NCBI GenBank assembly: GCA_020849475.1
Contig: JADLGE010000079.1
Span: 119,267-183,266 of the forward strand
Length of the DNA stretch: 64,000 nt
Source of the DNA: Gammaproteobacteria bacterium
Lineage (GTDB): Bacteria; Pseudomonadota; Gammaproteobacteria; Ga0077536
Reading direction: 5' to 3'
This document shows positions 39,669-49,799 of the stretch, piece by piece. The position numbers and the translations under genes are program-made. Positions within the stretch are counted from its first letter, which is position 1; every line of letters starts with the position of its first letter. The notes beneath the pieces were generated by a model, which was not told where the DNA came from, ran no database searches, and saw nothing but the letters and a program-made list of their open reading frames with translations.

Positions 39669-41450
39669 CTAGCGCTCCGGCGGCGGCACCACGCTCAAGA
39701 CTTCCTCCAGCGTAGTCAGTCCGTCGGCAATCTTGATGGCGCCAGCCAGGCGCAGCGGCCGCATGCCGCCCTTGAGCGCCGCCTGGCGCAACTGCTGGGT
39801 TTGCATGTCGGCCTTGATCAAGCCGCTCAAGGTTTCGCCGAGGCGCATGATTTCGTAGATGCCGGCGCGGCCGCGGTACCCGGTGTGACGGCACTCATCA
39901 CAGCCTTGCGGACCCATGACGGTGGCTGGCACGGCGATGCGATGAGGCGCGACCAGCGCGTGCCACGCATCGGGGAGCAGGGTGCCGGGGCGTTTGCACA
40001 GCGGGCACAGCGTGCGGATAAGACGCTGTGCCACCACACCCAGCAAAGTGGCACTGATCAGAAACGGCTGTACGCCGATATCCATGAGGCGCGTGACCGC
40101 CGATGGCGCGTCGTTGGTGTGCAGGGTCGACAGCACCAGGTGGCCGGTCAGTGCAGCTTGAATCGCAACGTCGGCGGTTTCGCGATCGCGTACCTCGCCG
40201 ACCATGATGATGTCCGGGTCCTGGCGCAGCAGCGTGCGTACGCCCGAGGCGAAGTCGATGTCGAGCGCCGACTGCACCTGCATTTGGTTGAACTGCGGCT
40301 CAATCATTTCTATCGGGTCTTCGATGGTGCAGACGTTGATCTCGGGGCGCGCCAAACGCTTGAGCGCCGAATACAGCGTGGTGGTTTTGCCTGAACCGGT
40401 AGGGCCGGTCACCAGCATCACGCCATGGGGCTGGCCGACGATGTCGTTCCACAGGCCGAGGTCGTGCGGTGTGAATCCGAGCTGTTCGAACGGCTGGGCG
40501 AGCTTATCAGGGTCGAAGATGCGCATCACGAGCTTTTCGCCGAAGGTGGTCGGCATGGTCGACAAGCGCAGTTCGACTTCCTGGCCGTTGGGTACCTTGG
40601 TGCGCACGCGGCCGTCCTGTGGCCGACGTTTGTCGGCGACGTCCATGCGGCCGAGCGATTTGATGCGACTCGTGATGGCGCTGATCACCGCCGTCGGCAG
40701 TTGATGGATGAGGTGCAGCACACCGTCGATGCGGAAGCGTATGTTGCTCTGTTCGCGACGTGGCTCGATGTGAATGTCACTGGCGCGTTGTTCAAACGCG
40801 TACTGCAGCAACCAGTCGACCAGATGCACGATATGGCGGTCGTTGGCGTCGGGTTCGCCGACCGCGCCGAGTTCGGTCAATTGCTCGAAATTGTTGACCA
40901 GGCTGCGCGCCGTGAGCGTGCTTTTGCTGGTCGCGCCCGAGATCGAGCGGCTGACGCCGTAGAACTCGCGAAGGTAGCGCTCGATATCGCGCGGATTGGC
41001 CAGCACCCGCGTGATCCTGCGCTTGAGCACGCGCCCGATCTCCGCCTCCCACTCATTGGCGAAGGGTTCGCCGGTGGCGATGGTCACTTCCAGTTCGTTG
41101 ACCAGCACCGGCAGAAACTGAAAGCGCGTGGCATAGGCCTGCGACACCAGCGCCGTCACCGCTTCGACATTGATCTTCAGCGGGTCGATGCGGAAGTAAT
41201 CCATGTGGCAGGCGCCGGCCACCAGCCGCGTGATGTTCTCCAGGGTCAACGGTTCACGGTTGGCGCCGGTGGCACGCAGGCCGAGATCGGCCAGTTGCAC
41301 GAAGGGGTGGCGAGTATCATCGAGATTGACGGATTTCTTCACCTGCTGCGCCTGGGCCGTGCTCAGGGCGCCTTGTTCCAGCAACAGGCGGATGGTCAGA
41401 TCAAGGGTGATGGCAGTGCGCGTGCCGGGAGCGTCGAGACGGGTCGCCAT
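39669..41450 (-). CDS. GspE/PulE/PilB-family secretion ATPase, orphan
   Basis: A 593-residue protein. N-terminal MshEN-like region, then the ATPase with Walker A GPTGSGKTTT, an Asp box (TIEDPIEM), Walker B region (QDPDIIMVGEVRDRETA), a His box (LVLSTLHTNDAPSAV) and the tetracysteine zinc motif CPLCK...GCDECRHTGYRGR. These enzymes drive type II secretion or type IV pilus assembly, but no other such gene is near. It follows a Ser/Thr kinase gene after 40 bases on the same strand, suggesting a regulated or non-canonical role. Confidence 0.88.
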   Translation of the reverse strand: MATRLDAPGTRTAITLDLTIRLLLEQGALSTAQAQQVKKSVNLDDTRHPFVQLADLGLRATGANREPLTLENITRLVAGACHMDYFRIDPLKINVEAVTALVSQAYATRFQFLPVLVNELEVTIATGEPFANEWEAEIGRVLKRRITRVLANPRDIERYLREFYGVSRSISGATSKSTLTARSLVNNFEQLTELGAVGEPDANDRHIVHLVDWLLQYAFEQRASDIHIEPRREQSNIRFRIDGVLHLIHQLPTAVISAITSRIKSLGRMDVADKRRPQDGRVRTKVPNGQEVELRLSTMPTTFGEKLVMRIFDPDKLAQPFEQLGFTPHDLGLWNDIVGQPHGVMLVTGPTGSGKTTTLYSALKRLARPEINVCTIEDPIEMIEPQFNQMQVQSALDIDFASGVRTLLRQDPDIIMVGEVRDRETADVAIQAALTGHLVLSTLHTNDAPSAVTRLMDIGVQPFLISATLLGVVAQRLIRTLCPLCKRPGTLLPDAWHALVAPHRIAVPATVMGPQGCDECRHTGYRGRAGIYEIMRLGETLSGLIKADMQTQQLRQAALKGGMRPLRLAGAIKIADGLTTLEEVLSVVPPPER

Positions 41451-41490
41451 GGAACCTCGCAGAATTGTTTCGAATGGGTCGACGCGACGC

Positions 41491-42801
41491 TCAGCCCGCG
41501 TCGCCGACCGTCGCGATGCGCTCCGTCGCGTGTTCCAGGCGTTCGATCAAGGCGGTCAGAAAGCGGCGCTGGAACTTGAGCTGGCAGTTGATCGAGGTGC
41601 GGTCGATGACCACATCGCGCAGCTTCATGACCGTGATGTCGGTGACCGCGACGATACTCGCGGTGCGCGGTCGACGTGACACCAGCCCCATCTCACCGAA
41701 GCAATCGCCAGGATAGAGCCGCACGATTTCGCGGCCGCTCTTGCGGACCAATACTTCACCGCTGACCAGCACGTAGAAGGCGGTTTCGGCCTGGCCTTCC
41801 TGCATGATTTCGTTGCCCTGGCTCAAACGCACCCATTCGGCGGCGTTGATCAACTCCCACAGGTCGCTGTCGTGGAAGTCGCGAAAGAAATGCAGGTTTT
41901 CTATCTGGTGATATTTTTCCTGCTGGGTCAGGCGGAAAGCGGGCTGCTTGAGGAAGTCGAACACCAGCGCAATGTCGCCAGCCATGTCGAGACCGGATTT
42001 GTAGCGATTGCGCGCGCGCTTGGACAGCGCCTTGTCGATGATGCGCTGGAAGATCTGCGGCACGTCACCGCGCAGTTCACGCAGCGGCAGGGGCGTGGTG
42101 TTCTGGATGCGGTATTCGATGGCGTCGATGTTCTCCCCTTGAAAGGGGTGTTTGCCGGTCAGCAGCTCGTAAGCGACGACACCCAGCGAGAACAGATCGC
42201 TCTGGGATACAGGCGCCTCGCGGCGCACCTGCTCGGGCGACATGTAGAGCGGCGACCCCGCGTGCTGCGGAGAGCCGTGGCTGTGCATGCCGGGCGACAC
42301 GGCCACGCCGAAGTCGGTGATCTTGGCCTCGCGATCCTCGGTCAGCAGGATGTTGCGGGGCTTGATGTCGCGATGCACGACGCCCTTCTTGTGCGCGTAA
42401 TCGAGCGCCATGGCGCATTGGTAGAGCAGGGCGGTGACGGTGCCTAGCGGCAGCAGTTCATTGATGCCGGTGTAGCTGTCCAGCGTGTCGCCGCCATGCA
42501 CGTATTCCATGACGATGTAATAGTGGGAGCGATCGACACCGGCATCGTAGATGGCGGTGATATTGGGGTGCTTCAGCAGCCCCGCGGTCTGCGCTTCGTT
42601 GAAGAACAGCTGCTTGTAGAACTCGCTCACCTCGCTTTCGCCCGACTGCTCGGGACGCGCCACCTTGATGGCGACCGGCCGGTCGATGACGGGGTCATGG
42701 CCCATGTACACAATGGCCATGTTGCCGGCACCAATCTTTTTAAGGATTTGGTACTTGCCGAGCGAGGAACCCTCCAGGTTTTCGATTTCGGTGACGCTCA
42801 T
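41491..42801 (-). CDS. Ser/Thr protein kinase with C-terminal cyclic-nucleotide-binding-type domain
   Basis: A 436-residue soluble protein from ATG 42801. Kinase motifs: glycine loop GAGNMAIVY (24-32), K46 (VAIK), HRDIKPRN (143-150), DFG (163-165) and GSPLYMSPEQ. Residues from about 310 form a Crp-like sensor domain with GDCFGEMGLVSRRPRTASIVA, which contains the phosphate-binding arginine region of cNMP domains. There is no transmembrane or extracellular sensor part. Ligand (cAMP, c-di-GMP or another) and target are unknown; the adjacent secretion ATPase is the obvious candidate partner. Confidence 0.88.
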   Translation of the reverse strand: MSVTEIENLEGSSLGKYQILKKIGAGNMAIVYMGHDPVIDRPVAIKVARPEQSGESEVSEFYKQLFFNEAQTAGLLKHPNITAIYDAGVDRSHYYIVMEYVHGGDTLDSYTGINELLPLGTVTALLYQCAMALDYAHKKGVVHRDIKPRNILLTEDREAKITDFGVAVSPGMHSHGSPQHAGSPLYMSPEQVRREAPVSQSDLFSLGVVAYELLTGKHPFQGENIDAIEYRIQNTTPLPLRELRGDVPQIFQRIIDKALSKRARNRYKSGLDMAGDIALVFDFLKQPAFRLTQQEKYHQIENLHFFRDFHDSDLWELINAAEWVRLSQGNEIMQEGQAETAFYVLVSGEVLVRKSGREIVRLYPGDCFGEMGLVSRRPRTASIVAVTDITVMKLRDVVIDRTSINCQLKFQRRFLTALIERLEHATERIATVGDAG

Positions 42802-42881
42802 GTCGAGTGCTTTTGTCGCCCTGCGCACAGTGGTTGTGGCGCGGTCGCGCCAGTCCTGTGCGGCGCTTGTCCTATCGGCCG

Positions 42882-42887
42882 ATTATA
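42882..42887 (-). promoter_or_regulatory. Perfect -10 box for the kinase gene
   Basis: On the minus strand the sequence reads CTATAAT, about 80 bases before the kinase ATG, without a good -35. A C at -13 and the lack of a -35 are features of RpoS-dependent promoters; rpoS is present in the window. Suggestive only. Confidence 0.4.
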
Positions 42888-42951
42888 GTATGGCTTGAAC
42901 ACCGCGCGGGAACTCAGCGCGGCAACCAGGTCTCGAAGCGCGCACGTCGCA

Positions 42952-42981
42952 TTGGTAAGCAGCCTTGCGGCTCTCTACAAT
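42952..42981 (+). promoter_or_regulatory. Candidate promoter for dsbC
   Basis: TTGGTA (42952-42957), 18-base spacer, TACAAT (42976-42981), 23 bases before the dsbC ATG, in the divergent gap shared with the kinase gene. Confidence 0.5.
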
Positions 42982-43004
42982 CCGGCAACGGCCACTGAGG
43001 ATGA

Positions 43005-43736
43005 ATGATGAAACGCACCATGACAATGATGCTGGCGGCGCTGTTGGCGCTGCTGACCAGCGCCGCCCAGGCCGAGGATGTCGCTACGCGGCTGGCCGCG
43101 CGCATGGCCAAACTGTTTCCTAAAGAGAAAGTCACCGACGTCACGCCGGCGCCGATTCCAGGGCTCTACGAAGTGCTGGTCGGCGCCTCGCTGTTCTATG
43201 TCAGCGCCGACGGCCGCTACGTGGTGCACGGCGATCTCATCGATCTCGACGCCCACGTCAATGTCTCGGACCAGCGCCGCTCGGAGGCGCGCAAGCAGGT
43301 TTTCGAGAGCATGGACAGCAAGGGTTTCATCGAATTTCCCTCGAAAACCAAGGAAACCAAGAAGACCTTGTACGTCTTTACGGACATCGATTGTGCTTAT
43401 TGCCGCAAGATGCACGCCGAGGTGGGGCAATTGAACAGCGCCGGCATCGCGGTGCGGTACCTGGCTTTCCCGCGCACCGGCATCAAGGGCCCGTCGTTCG
43501 ACAAGGCGGTGGCGGTCTGGTGTGCGGCCAATCGGCAGGAAGCCCTGACCCAGTCCAAGCTTGGCCTGCCGGTCGATTCACCGAAGTGCGATAACCCGGT
43601 GGCCAAGGAATACGAACTCGGCAATGGCATGGGCGTAACCGGCACGCCATCGGTATATACCGACCAGGGCAAGCACATCGGCGGCTACGTGCCGGCCGAG
43701 GAACTGATCAAGATGGTAGAAGACGGCAAGATCTAA
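43005..43736 (+). CDS. dsbC: Thiol:disulfide interchange protein DsbC
   Basis: A 243-residue periplasmic protein: signal peptide (about 1-23, AQA cleavage), N-terminal dimerisation domain, then a thioredoxin domain with active site C130-A-Y-C133 and the cis-proline in TGTPSVY. A second cysteine pair (AVWCAAN, SPKCDNP) matches the structural disulfide of E. coli DsbC. It isomerises wrong disulfides in secreted proteins. GAGG lies 5 bases before the ATG. The next gene begins 15 bases downstream. Confidence 0.93.
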   Translation: MMKRTMTMMLAALLALLTSAAQAEDVATRLAARMAKLFPKEKVTDVTPAPIPGLYEVLVGASLFYVSADGRYVVHGDLIDLDAHVNVSDQRRSEARKQVFESMDSKGFIEFPSKTKETKKTLYVFTDIDCAYCRKMHAEVGQLNSAGIAVRYLAFPRTGIKGPSFDKAVAVWCAANRQEALTQSKLGLPVDSPKCDNPVAKEYELGNGMGVTGTPSVYTDQGKHIGGYVPAEELIKMVEDGKI

Positions 43737-43751
43737 CCACGGGAACAGCTC

Positions 43752-46574
43752 ATGGACGCGACTACACCTTCATCCCGGCGCGGACGTTCGCTGCGGCGTA
43801 AACGCATTACGCGCAATCTCGGTCTGGCCGCTCTGCTGGTGGTGATAGCCGGCGGCGCGGCCTTGGTCTGGGACCGGCAGCACGCCAGCGACCCACGGAT
43901 GTTGCTCAAGCGCGCCACGGCTGCCTACAAGGCCGAGGATTACAAAGCGGCGACCATCGACTTGCGCGCCGCGCTGGCGGTCGATAGCGACAATGCCGAA
44001 GCGCGTGCGCTGCTGGGCCACAGCTTTCTCAAGCAAGGCGACGCCAATGGCGCGCTGCGCGAACTGGAGAAAGCCCGCGGCATGGGCATGGAGACCGTGG
44101 AGCTGGCCCAGGCCGTGGTACGCGCCGAGATCATGCTTGGCAAGTTCGATCAGGCGCGTGCCGAACTGGTCGCGCACGGCGACGATGAATCGCCGGACTG
44201 GACGGCCCTGAGCGGCATGCTCGAGCTCGGCCAGCGGAATCTCAAGCAGGCGCGCGAACTGTTCCAGAAGGTCCTGGACAAGCATCCTCAGCACGATGAT
44301 GCGCGGCGTGGCCTGTTGCAGGTCGCTTTGCAACAGGGTGACCTGAAAGCCGCGCGCAACGAGATTGAGACCTTGCTCAAGAGTGTCACCAAGGACGCCG
44401 GGCTGTGGATGATCAAGGGCGCTCTGGAGCTCGAGGAAAACCAGTTGCCGGCGGCACGCGCCGCGTTCAAGGAGGCGCTGACGCTCGCGCCGCGCAGCCC
44501 GGGCGCGATCCTGGGCATGACCCAGGTGCTGCTGGCTGGCAACGAATTTGACGCCGCCAGCGCACAGCTCGACGCAGTCGGCCCGCAGGGTGCGGAAGAC
44601 CCGCGCGTCAGTTTCCTGCGCGCGCGCATCGCCGAAGGGCGCAAGGACTTCGAGAGCGCGTTACTGGAATTGAAAAAGGTATTGCTGGTCGCGCCCAATG
44701 ACCGCGATGCGCTGGTGATGGGCGCGCGGCTGTGTTTCTCGCTCGGTCAGTTCTCGCGCGCCGAGGAATACGCTTCGCAGTTGTTGCAGCTCGAGCCCGA
44801 CAACGAGGCCGCGCGGCGCCTGCTGACCTCCATCCAACTCGCAGGCGGACGCCTCGAGGGGCTCGACCACAAGGGCGACGACGGCAAGCTTGCGGTCAGC
44901 AGCCAGGATCCGGGCATGTTGGCCTTGCTCGGCACCGCCTACCTCAAGCGCGGCGATTATGCCGATGCCGAGAAGCAACTGAACAAGGCGGCCAAGCTCG
45001 CGCCCGATTCCCTGCCGATACGCACCCAGCTGGCCTTGGGCAAGATGTCCGCGGGGCGCACTGACGAAGCCATCAAAGATCTCAGGGCCATCCTCACAGA
45101 GAAGCCAGACTTCCTGCAGGCCAACGTGGTGCTGGTGCTGGCCGAGCTGTCGGAAAAGCGCGTCGACGACGCGCTTACCGCCGCGCAAGCCTTGCTCGCC
45201 GCCCGCCCTGACGACGCCCTGGCGCACAACGTGCTCGGCTTCGTGTACGAATCGAAGGGCGACAAGGCGCAGGCCAAAGCCGCGTATCAGCAGGCCCTGG
45301 CCAAGGACGCCAATTTCCATCCGGCACGCATCAATCTCGCGCGCCTCGCCGGGCAGGACAAGGATGTACCCGGCGCACGCAAGTATTTCGAGGAAGTGCT
45401 GGCGCGCGATCAGTTCAACGCCGAAGCCCTGCTCGGTCTTGCGGCGGCGGCAGTCAACGACAAGAACTTCGATGAAGCGGAAAAATACTGGCTGACGGCG
45501 CGCGAACACAATGTCGAAGCGGTTGCGCCGCGTCTTGCGCTGGCGCGCTACTACCGCAGCAAAGGCAAGTTGCCGCAAGCCGAGGAAGTGGTGCGCGAAG
45601 CATACAAGCTTGCGTCCTATGCGCCGGCCGTGCAGGCAGAGTATGCGGAGGTGATGCTCGGCATTGGCGACAACGCTGAAGCGTTGAAGGCCGTCGAAGC
45701 GCTGGCGGCGCGCGCGCCGCAGTCGCTGCCCGCGCTGGAACTGCTGGCGCGCACCCAAAATCAGCTTGGCAATGAAAAAGGTCTCGGTGAGACCTTGCAG
45801 AAGATCGTCAAATCAGTGCCGGACCACGAGGCTGCGCAGATTTTGTTGGCGCAACTGGCGCTGCGGCATAAGGATGCGGACGGCGCCGAGCGCATTGCCA
45901 AGACCATGATTGGGCAGAGCAAGAATGCCGCGGCTGGCCACGAGCTGCTCGGTGACATCGCCATGCAGCGCGACAATCCGAAAGCAGCGGCCGAAGCCTA
46001 TGCACGTGCGCTCGAGATCGCACCAGATACCAGCAAGATACTTAAGCTCGATCACGCTGAGCAGATGCTCGGCATCAACAAGGATCGCCTGGGCGCCTGG
46101 ATAAGTGCCCATCCCGACGACGAGCGTGCGCGTCTCGCGCAAGCCACTTTGCTGCAACAGCAGGGCGCCGCGGACGCCGCGACGGCGGCCTATGAGCGCA
46201 TGCTGGAAACGCGCAAGCAGGATCCGGTGGTGCTGAACAACCTGGCGTGGCTGTACTTCGAGCGTAAGGACGCCCGCGCGCTGGACATGGCCAAGCAGGC
46301 CTATGACCTCGCGCCGCGTCAGCCACAAATCGTCGATACCTATGCGTGGATCCTGTTTCAGCAGGGTAAACGCGAGCAGGGCATCGAACTGCTGAAAAAG
46401 GCAGTGGAACTCGCCCCGTCCGATCCCGATATCGCCTTCCATCTCGTCAGTGCGATGGCGGACAGTGGACAGGAGGCGCGAGCCCTGGAGCAGGTGCGCC
46501 AGTTGCTGGATACGCACAAGGAGTTTTCGCTGCGCAAGGATGCCGAGGCGTTGGCGGCGCGTCTGTCGAAGTAG
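43752..46574 (+). CDS. Large TPR-repeat protein, PrsT-like (PEP-CTERM/EPS system family)
   Basis: A 940-residue protein with a basic N-terminus, one membrane segment (about 24-40, LGLAALLVVIAGGAALVW) and then some 20 tetratricopeptide repeats to the end. Length and repeat layout fit the PEP-CTERM system TPR protein PrsT family, though PrsT usually has a lipobox and none is seen here. TPR arrays are scaffolds, so a role in polysaccharide or envelope assembly is only inferred. It starts 15 bases after dsbC and converges with the DUF3108 gene. No PEP-CTERM sorting genes are in the window. Confidence 0.7.
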   Translation: MDATTPSSRRGRSLRRKRITRNLGLAALLVVIAGGAALVWDRQHASDPRMLLKRATAAYKAEDYKAATIDLRAALAVDSDNAEARALLGHSFLKQGDANGALRELEKARGMGMETVELAQAVVRAEIMLGKFDQARAELVAHGDDESPDWTALSGMLELGQRNLKQARELFQKVLDKHPQHDDARRGLLQVALQQGDLKAARNEIETLLKSVTKDAGLWMIKGALELEENQLPAARAAFKEALTLAPRSPGAILGMTQVLLAGNEFDAASAQLDAVGPQGAEDPRVSFLRARIAEGRKDFESALLELKKVLLVAPNDRDALVMGARLCFSLGQFSRAEEYASQLLQLEPDNEAARRLLTSIQLAGGRLEGLDHKGDDGKLAVSSQDPGMLALLGTAYLKRGDYADAEKQLNKAAKLAPDSLPIRTQLALGKMSAGRTDEAIKDLRAILTEKPDFLQANVVLVLAELSEKRVDDALTAAQALLAARPDDALAHNVLGFVYESKGDKAQAKAAYQQALAKDANFHPARINLARLAGQDKDVPGARKYFEEVLARDQFNAEALLGLAAAAVNDKNFDEAEKYWLTAREHNVEAVAPRLALARYYRSKGKLPQAEEVVREAYKLASYAPAVQAEYAEVMLGIGDNAEALKAVEALAARAPQSLPALELLARTQNQLGNEKGLGETLQKIVKSVPDHEAAQILLAQLALRHKDADGAERIAKTMIGQSKNAAAGHELLGDIAMQRDNPKAAAEAYARALEIAPDTSKILKLDHAEQMLGINKDRLGAWISAHPDDERARLAQATLLQQQGAADAATAAYERMLETRKQDPVVLNNLAWLYFERKDARALDMAKQAYDLAPRQPQIVDTYAWILFQQGKREQGIELLKKAVELAPSDPDIAFHLVSAMADSGQEARALEQVRQLLDTHKEFSLRKDAEALAARLSK

Positions 46575-46629
46575 CAACGCGGCCCGTCCTCGCAGCGGAC
46601 GGCGGCCGTCTGCAACGGCGCGTGGCGCT

Positions 46630-47331
46630 CTAAAGTTTGTCGAATGAACGCAGCAGTGCCGTGGTGACGCTGCCGTCCTTTTCTCGATATTCGACTTTGA
46701 CCGGCAGCCAATCGAGTTCTTCGGCGCACCACACCACGGTGCGTCTGTCGGCGGCGCTGGCGCCGCGTTCGAGGCGCACGCTCTGGTAGCGGCCGACATC
46801 GGTGACCACTTCTTCGCTGCCGCGATCTTCAAACACGTACTCTTTCAGCTTGTTCTTGTCCGCGATGTTGTAGCGCAAGGTCGGCGGGTGGGCGCCAAGG
46901 TCGAGCATCATCTGCATCTGGTAGACCAGCTTGTCGAGCACGGCGGTCGGCATGGCCGCGCTCCAGGGGCGCACCTGATCGCTGCGCAGCACCTGGCCGC
47001 TGCCGTAGTCGAAGCGCAAGGCATGATGCTTGTCGCCGCGCGAGTTGTGGTAGCTGTAGGTGTCAGGCACGAAGCGCCCATCACGCAATTGGCCGCTGCT
47101 TACTTCGGAGATTTTGTCGGACCGCACCAGCGACAGCACGCCGGTGGTCTTCATGCGCGACAGGAATCGATAGCCGCCATCACCCTTCAATTCGAAGCGC
47201 CGCTCCATGGTGCCGAACGACAGCGAGCCCTGCGACAAGGCGTACACGGCGACGAACGGCGCAGGCCCGTTGTCCGCGCTCGCGCCCGTCGCGAGCGCCA
47301 GCAGCAGCATGATTCGGCCAAGGGAATGCAT
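46630..47331 (-). CDS. DUF3108 domain protein, exported
   Basis: A 233-residue protein from ATG 47331 with a short signal peptide (cleavage near GASA-DN). It matches DUF3108: FVAVYALSQGSLSFGTMERRFEL, FLSRMKTTGVLSLVRSDKISEVSSG, FVPDTYSYHN and the C-terminal WLPVKVEYREKDGSVTTALLRSF. The family is periplasmic or outer-membrane associated and uncharacterised. The open frame continues upstream only as a shadow of hldE. It diverges from hldE with an 87-base gap. Confidence 0.8.
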   Translation of the reverse strand: MHSLGRIMLLLALATGASADNGPAPFVAVYALSQGSLSFGTMERRFELKGDGGYRFLSRMKTTGVLSLVRSDKISEVSSGQLRDGRFVPDTYSYHNSRGDKHHALRFDYGSGQVLRSDQVRPWSAAMPTAVLDKLVYQMQMMLDLGAHPPTLRYNIADKNKLKEYVFEDRGSEEVVTDVGRYQSVRLERGASAADRRTVVWCAEELDWLPVKVEYREKDGSVTTALLRSFDKL

Positions 47332-47418
47332 GGCCTTATGGTAGGATCCGGGCGTCAAAACACAAGCGCCGCGCGTCATCGCGCCGCGGCCGTCGAAAGC
47401 GGGTTGGCGAGCTTCAGC

Positions 47419-48855
47419 ATGGATCCAAGATTGAGCCTCATGAGAGGCGCGCGTGTGATGGTGGTGGGCGATCTGCTCCTCGATCGCTATTGGTACGGCG
47501 CCACCCGTCGCATTTCGCCAGAGGCGCCCGTGCCGGTGGTGCTGGTCGATGAAATCGAGGAACGGGTCGGCGGCGCGGCCAATGTCGCGGCCAATGCCGC
47601 CGCGCTTGGCGCGGAGGTCGTACTGGTCGGGATTGTCGGTGAAGACGCCGCTGGTGAGCGACTCAAGGTGCTGTGCCGCGAGGCGACGGTCGAACCGCTG
47701 TTCGCGGCCCGCGCCGGCCATGAAACGGTGGTCAAACTGCGCGTGGTCAGCCAGCACCAGCAACTGGTGCGGCTGGATTTCGAGCGTCCTGCACCACCCG
47801 ATCTCGGCGATGAAGTGGCGGCGCTGGTCAGCACGCACCTGGCGCGCTGCGATGTGCTGGTGGTGTCCGATTACGCCAAGGGCGCGGTGTCCCGCGTCGA
47901 CCTCGTCATCGCCGCGGCGCGTGCCGCCGGCAAGCAGGTGATAGTCGACCCGAAAGGCGCGGACTTCGCCCGTTATGCCGGCGCGACGCTGGTCACGCCC
48001 AATCTGCATGAATTCGAAACCGTGGCCGGCGCCTGTCACGACGATGATGACTTGGTACGCAAGGCCGAGGCGCTGTGTCAGCGTTTCAGCTTCGAAGCGA
48101 TGCTGGTGACGCGCGGCGAAGCGGGGATGTCGTTGGTGCGGCCGGGCGCGGCGGCCTTGCACCTTGCCGCGCGCTCGCGGGATGTTTTCGATGTCACCGG
48201 TGCCGGCGATACGGTGTGCGGCGTGACCGCCGTGGCGCTGGCGGCCGGCCACGATCTCGCCAACGCGGTGGCGCTGGCCAACGTGGCGGCCGGCGTGGTG
48301 GTGGGTAAATTCGGTGCGGCCAATGTCAGTATCGCAGAACTCGACGGCGCGCTGCGCTCACGCGAAGCGGTGCATCGCGGTGTGCTGACGGTCGATGAAT
48401 TGCTCGATGAGCGTGCGCAGGCGAGGCGCCGCGGAGAGATCGTGGTCATGACCAATGGTTGCTTCGATATCCTGCATGAAGGCCATGTGCGTTATCTGCG
48501 CGAGGCCAAAGCTTTGGGCACGCGGCTGGTGGTGGCGGTCAACGACGATGCTTCGGTGGCCGCCTTGAAGGGTGCGACCCGTCCGCTCAATCCGCTGGCC
48601 TCACGCATGTGCGTGCTGGGCGCATTGGACGTGGTCGATTGGGTGGTGCCGTTTTCCGGCGCCACGCCGCGCGAGCTCATCGCGCAGGTGTTGCCCGATG
48701 TGCTGGTCAAAGGTGGCGACTACCAAGTCGATGCCATCGCCGGCGCGACGGAGGTCAAGGCCGCCGGCGGCCGTGTCACGACCGTGGCCTTTCACGATGG
48801 CTTTTCCACGACCGCGCTGGTCGAGCGCATCAACGGCCCGGAGGTGGCGTCATGA
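47419..48855 (+). CDS. hldE: Bifunctional heptose-7-phosphate kinase / heptose-1-phosphate adenylyltransferase
   Basis: A 478-residue protein (E. coli 477). The N-terminal two thirds are a PfkB-type sugar kinase ([38 protein letters not shown] with the catalytic Asp). The C-terminal third is a nucleotidyltransferase ([19 protein letters not shown] with the HxGH-like motif, and [14 protein letters not shown]). It makes ADP-D-glycero-D-manno-heptose for the LPS inner core. hldD overlaps it by 4 bases (ATGA). Confidence 0.97.
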   Translation: MDPRLSLMRGARVMVVGDLLLDRYWYGATRRISPEAPVPVVLVDEIEERVGGAANVAANAAALGAEVVLVGIVGEDAAGERLKVLCREATVEPLFAARAGHETVVKLRVVSQHQQLVRLDFERPAPPDLGDEVAALVSTHLARCDVLVVSDYAKGAVSRVDLVIAAARAAGKQVIVDPKGADFARYAGATLVTPNLHEFETVAGACHDDDDLVRKAEALCQRFSFEAMLVTRGEAGMSLVRPGAAALHLAARSRDVFDVTGAGDTVCGVTAVALAAGHDLANAVALANVAAGVVVGKFGAANVSIAELDGALRSREAVHRGVLTVDELLDERAQARRRGEIVVMTNGCFDILHEGHVRYLREAKALGTRLVVAVNDDASVAALKGATRPLNPLASRMCVLGALDVVDWVVPFSGATPRELIAQVLPDVLVKGGDYQVDAIAGATEVKAAGGRVTTVAFHDGFSTTALVERINGPEVAS

Positions 48856-49799
48856 TAGTTGTCACGGGCGGTGCGGGTTTCATAGGCAGCAACCTCGTGC
48901 ATGCGCTCAATGCGCGCGGGCGCGACGACATCGTGCTGGTCGAGGAATTCAGCGACGGCCGTAAATGCGCCAATCTCGCATCCGCGTGCATCGCCGATTA
49001 TTTCGATCGCGATGAGTGGCTGGCGCTGATGCGCGCCGGTGGCGGTCAGGCGCTGAATATCGAATGCGTTTATCACCTCGGTGCGTGTTCCGACACCACC
49101 AACTGGGATGGGCGCATGATGATGGACAATAATTTCAGCTACTCGCGCGCCTTGTTCGACTACTGTACAGCGCGGCGCATCCCGCTGGTGTATGCCTCCA
49201 GCGCGGCGGTCTATGGCAAGGGCACGCGCTTTTGCGAGGCGCCCGAGTTCGAGCATCCGCTCAATGTCTACGGCTACTCGAAGCTCGCTTTCGATCAGTA
49301 CGTGCGGCACAAGATGGCGGGCGTCGAAAGCTTGGTCGCGGGCTTGCGTTACTTCAATGTCTACGGCCCGCGTGAACAGCACAAGGGGCGCATGGCCAGC
49401 GTCGCGTTGCACCTGCACCAGCAGATGGAACGCGATGGCCGCGTGCGCTTGTTCGGCGCTTCGCATGGCTATGGCCCGGGTGAGCAGCGCCGCGACTTCG
49501 TGCATGTCGATGACGTGGTCGACATCACGCTGTGGCTGGGCACGCAGCCACCAGCGGTGTCGGGGATCTACAACTGTGGCACCGGCAGGGCGGAACCCTT
49601 CAATGCGATCGCCGCGGCCGTGTTGGAATTCCATGGGCAGGGCGAACTGGAATACGTCGATTTTCCCGCCGATCTGGTCGGCGCCTATCAGGCCTACACC
49701 GAGGCGGACCTCACTCGCCTGCGCGCGGCGGGCTACACGCGGCAGTTGCGCGACGTGGCAACCGGCGTGCGGGAGTATCTCAGCTGGCTGAAATCCTGA
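48852..49799 (+). CDS. hldD: ADP-L-glycero-D-manno-heptose 6-epimerase
   Basis: A 315-residue short-chain dehydrogenase-type epimerase: NADP motif [24 protein letters not shown], catalytic S/Y/K in YASSAAVYG and [11 protein letters not shown], and [11 protein letters not shown]. It converts the D,D-heptose nucleotide made by HldE to the L,D form. ATG 48852 overlaps the hldE stop. The stop TGA (49797-49799) lies inside the predicted first codons of waaA. Confidence 0.97.
   Translation: MIVVTGGAGFIGSNLVHALNARGRDDIVLVEEFSDGRKCANLASACIADYFDRDEWLALMRAGGGQALNIECVYHLGACSDTTNWDGRMMMDNNFSYSRALFDYCTARRIPLVYASSAAVYGKGTRFCEAPEFEHPLNVYGYSKLAFDQYVRHKMAGVESLVAGLRYFNVYGPREQHKGRMASVALHLHQQMERDGRVRLFGASHGYGPGEQRRDFVHVDDVVDITLWLGTQPPAVSGIYNCGTGRAEPFNAIAAAVLEFHGQGELEYVDFPADLVGAYQAYTEADLTRLRAAGYTRQLRDVATGVREYLSWLKS

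Noticed and set aside
46888..47418. Long N-terminal extension of hldE and, on the other strand, of the DUF3108 protein
   Set aside because: Each extension is merely the other gene's shadow. HldE and DUF3108 homology begin at ATG 47419 and ATG 47331, and a signal peptide fixes the latter.
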